A DNA stretch of 8,070 bases from Candidatus Methanomethylophilaceae archaeon (GTDB taxonomy: Archaea > Thermoplasmatota > Thermoplasmata > Methanomassiliicoccales > Methanomethylophilaceae), in NCBI GenBank assembly GCA_011620825.1, contig WOYN01000147.1, forward strand, positions 1 through 8,070, written 5' to 3'. Below, one piece after another: positions 6,701-8,070 of the stretch. The notes beneath the pieces were generated by a model that was given only the letters and a program-made list of their open reading frames with translations, ran no database searches and was not told the origin of the DNA. The position numbers and the translations under genes are program-made. Every line of letters starts with the position of its first letter. Positions within the stretch are counted from its first letter, which is position 1.

Positions 6701-7351
6701 ATCGGGAACGTCAACCTGCGCGCAATAGAGGATTACGACGAGAAGAAGAAGAGGTTCGACGGTCTGAACGAAGAGGTCGGGCGTCTGAAAAAGCAGATCA
6801 AGGAGCTAACCGACCTAACGGAATCCCTGAACGGGCAGAAGAAGGGCCTGTTCATGGCGGCCTACGAAGCGGTGGGCAGAAACTTCAGGGAGATATACGC
6901 CAAGCTGTCGGGGGGCGGAGAGGCGTTCATGGGTTTGGAAGCGGATGAAGACCCGTTCCTCGGGGGGCTGTCGATCAACGCCAAGCCCAAGAACGGCAAG
7001 CTTCTGAGACTGGAGTCGCTTTCCGGAGGAGAGAAATCGCTCACGGCCCTTGCATTCATTTTCGCCATACAGGAGTACCAGCCGTCGCCGTTCTATGTGC
7101 TCGACGAGGTTGATATGTTCCTGGACGCGGTGAATGCCGAGATGGTCGCGGGGAGGGTAAGGGAGAGCTCCTCGAAAGCTCAATTCATACAAGTTTCGCT
7201 GAGGAAGGTCACGCTGGCGATGGCCGATCATCTGATAGGCGTCACAAGGCCGCCGTCGGGCATAAGCAAGGTAATAATACAGCCCGATTTCGCGGAGGTA
7301 TCGAAGTACGAAGAGGATGCCGTCAAGGCGCAGGGACCAACGGGGGAATAA
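3761..7351 (+). CDS. smc: Chromosome segregation protein SMC
   Basis: A 1196-residue SMC ATPase, a normal length, that dimerises and with the kleisin forms the condensin ring organising and segregating the chromosome. The N-terminus (MYLKQVEMENFKSFGG) fits the family. Walker A is GPNGSGKS at 31-38 and the Q-loop glutamine lies in VQQGD near 147-148. A first long coiled coil runs from about 160 to 515. The hinge spans about 531-671, from GIHGTV through KLGRVTFLPL to GAMVGGTLR. The returning coiled coil spans about 680-1030. The C-terminal head has the ABC signature LSGGEKS at 1087-1093 and Walker B/D-loop VLDEVDMFLDAVN, with catalytic E1116. The MF pair after DEVD differs from the DEVDAALD-like form common in bacteria. 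The GTG 3761 start is supported by GGGGTG at 3751-3756. scpA follows two bases after the TAA stop. Confidence 0.97.
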   Translation: MYLKQVEMENFKSFGGKLTVPFMEGYTAVTGPNGSGKSNITDAILFVLGPKSSKAVRAGRLTDLIFDGGKTKNKANFMTVSLVFDNSDRMMPWDDDIVRLTRMVRFNDAKTDYYSYFYINDRKSTMSEFEGLLTKARISADGYNMVQQGDVTRIVQMGTVERRRILDSISGIASFDQDIESAAGEKAEAETNLDRINIVLEELENQIKQLEKDREDARKYLEVQSRLEMSKVQLTYRQMQIEESKREGFQNQIRQISEEIARLRERKGQIRSEYSENEKAIVKKDEEISAKVGPEYKELKDRIESVKIKIATQRDRIESTKEDIAGQVGYRESIEESISENENSCKDLNNSLNDVKIAIDKVQSELHLAKNEDEEIRKRMAEHGGEHTELQNKLTVLEEKIDAKGVEEHEARVNVAKAESMAEEGARALATMDERIQSASFDIKDAEWNLQQVKQENGGPSVEDFSRKILDYKRKEAELEKQESELNDAIRRLDSEYGRLSAEKKVSDSMNRGSTAVSAVLALRDKRKMAGIHGTVQELATVDPQYETAVSVAAGGKMTAIVVDDDDVAAEAINFLKSNKLGRVTFLPLTKMIGGKPRAKAIMAVKSSEGYAIDLIKFDPRYQDVFWYVMGDTLVMRDLNSARALMGGIRMVTMQGELIEASGAMVGGTLRQDAVMKFGASSESDLEEVGRKLGEANDALEALKAQLRSVRDEIRRIDDEMRKANAQGVDAQSKIGGLKAQISELNKTKKILSEEFEEKKSQCGRWDSELETAKAKLSKASAELELLRGERTRIRERIKEIAPAELQERIQNVRDRIYVLNGELSGHKDQKNAIEAEMTGLGKQTESLRKQLEALNVKVRENEEYVAAYESSLKESQIEIEALRGIESRMEKGIEGLRNQRDALMENRYRLDGEGGSVQEKIEVKEGTVSSMNAYVMGIEENNARLREEIAQIDSEVEMPIPSEEEIRRTIKSCESMMSRIGNVNLRAIEDYDEKKKRFDGLNEEVGRLKKQIKELTDLTESLNGQKKGLFMAAYEAVGRNFREIYAKLSGGGEAFMGLEADEDPFLGGLSINAKPKNGKLLRLESLSGGEKSLTALAFIFAIQEYQPSPFYVLDEVDMFLDAVNAEMVAGRVRESSSKAQFIQVSLRKVTLAMADHLIGVTRPPSGISKVIIQPDFAEVSKYEEDAVKAQGPTGE

Positions 7352-7353
7352 AA

Positions 7354-8070
7354 GTGGATGGGAACACCAAGTATGAGGAGATGGAGCAGCATCTGCTGTT
7401 CCACAAGGCGCTGACGGAAAGCACCGAAAATGCAGAGAGAATAAACGGCTACATGAGCATTCTTTCCAAAGCCTACGGCGGCGAGAAGCTCGGGGACCCG
7501 GTCGATGAATCCATACGGTCGGTCTTCAGCCTCGTAATCGAGAACGGCATCGATCCCTGGGAGATCGATCTTTCCGAGTTTGTCAGGCTGTATTCGGTGA
7601 AGGTCGCCGAGAACAGGTTCGACATGATCGTGGCCGGAAAGCTGATGCTCATGGCATGGAAGGTCCTGAGACTGCAGTCGGACGCCACCCGCTGCAGGTC
7701 CGAGGGGCCCCAGAACACAGAGCTCGAGATACCCGACGACTTCTTCTGCGACGATGAGGGGATGTTCGTCCCGCAGGTCGCGTTCAAGGAGGCGTTCGCA
7801 AGGGAGCCCACCCGTCAGGTGACGATGTACGAGCTCATCGACGCCTTCGAGGAGGCGAGGGAAGAGATAGCGATCCAGCAGGAGAGGGACCGCGTCAGAG
7901 AGGCGATCAAGGACAGGCAGCCTAAGAGATTCGAAAACGAAGCCCACGAAGAGGACGACGAAAAGGATGTCGAGGAAGTATGGAAGAGCATCGAGAAGCT
8001 CGGTACCGTCGAGATATGCATGAGCGATCTTTATAGGAAAGACATCATGCACAACCTGAAGGTGTTCTGC
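7354..8070 (+). CDS. scpA: Segregation and condensation protein A, kleisin (3' end outside window)
   Basis: The first 239 residues of the kleisin that bridges SMC heads; the frame stays open to the last base. The ScpA family core is seen as NGIDPWEIDLSEFVRLY (about 64-80) followed by NRFDMIVAGKLMLMAWKVLRL (about 87-107). A variable acidic stretch with VPQVAF follows, then a charged helical linker at about 165-215 (REEIAIQQERDRVREAI, then the acidic EEDDEKDVEE). The C-terminal winged-helix domain would lie beyond the window. The GTG 7354 start is two bases after the smc stop, with GGGGG (7342-7346) seven bases upstream. ATG 7381 is possible, but GAGGAG directly abuts it with no spacer. Residues 1-55 precede the usual family start and are discussed separately. 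Co-transcription with smc is strongly implied. Confidence 0.9.
   Translation, partial: MDGNTKYEEMEQHLLFHKALTESTENAERINGYMSILSKAYGGEKLGDPVDESIRSVFSLVIENGIDPWEIDLSEFVRLYSVKVAENRFDMIVAGKLMLMAWKVLRLQSDATRCRSEGPQNTELEIPDDFFCDDEGMFVPQVAFKEAFAREPTRQVTMYELIDAFEEAREEIAIQQERDRVREAIKDRQPKRFENEAHEEDDEKDVEEVWKSIEKLGTVEICMSDLYRKDIMHNLKVFC

Noticed and set aside
7228..8052. Minus-strand open frame (274 codons) at the right edge
   Set aside because: The + strand here encodes ScpA with recognisable family motifs in a frame continuous to the window end. The minus-strand product is its antisense shadow and runs into the end of smc.

Overview
The window looks like core chromosome of a euryarchaeon, most likely in the Thermoplasmatota and possibly Methanomassiliicoccales. 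It carries archaea-specific genes (CDP-archaeol synthase, a geranylgeranyl reductase-type flavoprotein, archaeal Nob1) and archaeal promoter signals (TATA boxes, one probable leaderless start). Codon use is rich in ATA (Ile) and AGG (Arg) at moderately high GC. All six complete genes upstream of smc end in TGA, smc ends in TAA, and none ends in TAG. The lineage is inferred from these features; no database search was possible. No mobile element, CRISPR array, rRNA or tRNA was seen.

Layout, left to right. Bases 1-663 (+) hold the C-terminal part of a geranylgeranyl reductase family flavoprotein. It runs tail to tail into nob1 (664-1122, -), and the two stop codons touch. A 90-bp divergent intergenic region (1123-1212) separates nob1 from a tight four-gene + strand cluster: carS (1213-1785), pyrE (1791-2324), a family 4-type uracil-DNA glycosylase (2321-2860, TTG start) and a HAD-IIA phosphatase (2844-3626, TTG start). 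A 134-bp intergenic region (3627-3760) carries an AT-rich promoter with an 8-bp inverted repeat and two short upstream reading frames. It precedes smc (3761-7351, GTG start). Two bases after smc, scpA begins at GTG 7354 and runs off the right edge.

How the genes work together. The reductase and CarS both belong to archaeal ether-lipid synthesis, although nob1 (rRNA 3'-end maturation) sits between them on the other strand. The carS operon joins lipid activation to pyrimidine synthesis (PyrE) and removal of uracil from DNA, plus a phosphatase of unknown substrate. smc and scpA encode the ATPase and kleisin of a prokaryotic condensin; scpB would be expected next, outside the window.

There is no clear sign of a previously undescribed multi-gene system. 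The points most worth a second look are the dyad over the smc TATA box, the short reading frames abutting the smc start, the long N-terminal extension of the kleisin, and unusual residues in the uracil-DNA glycosylase.
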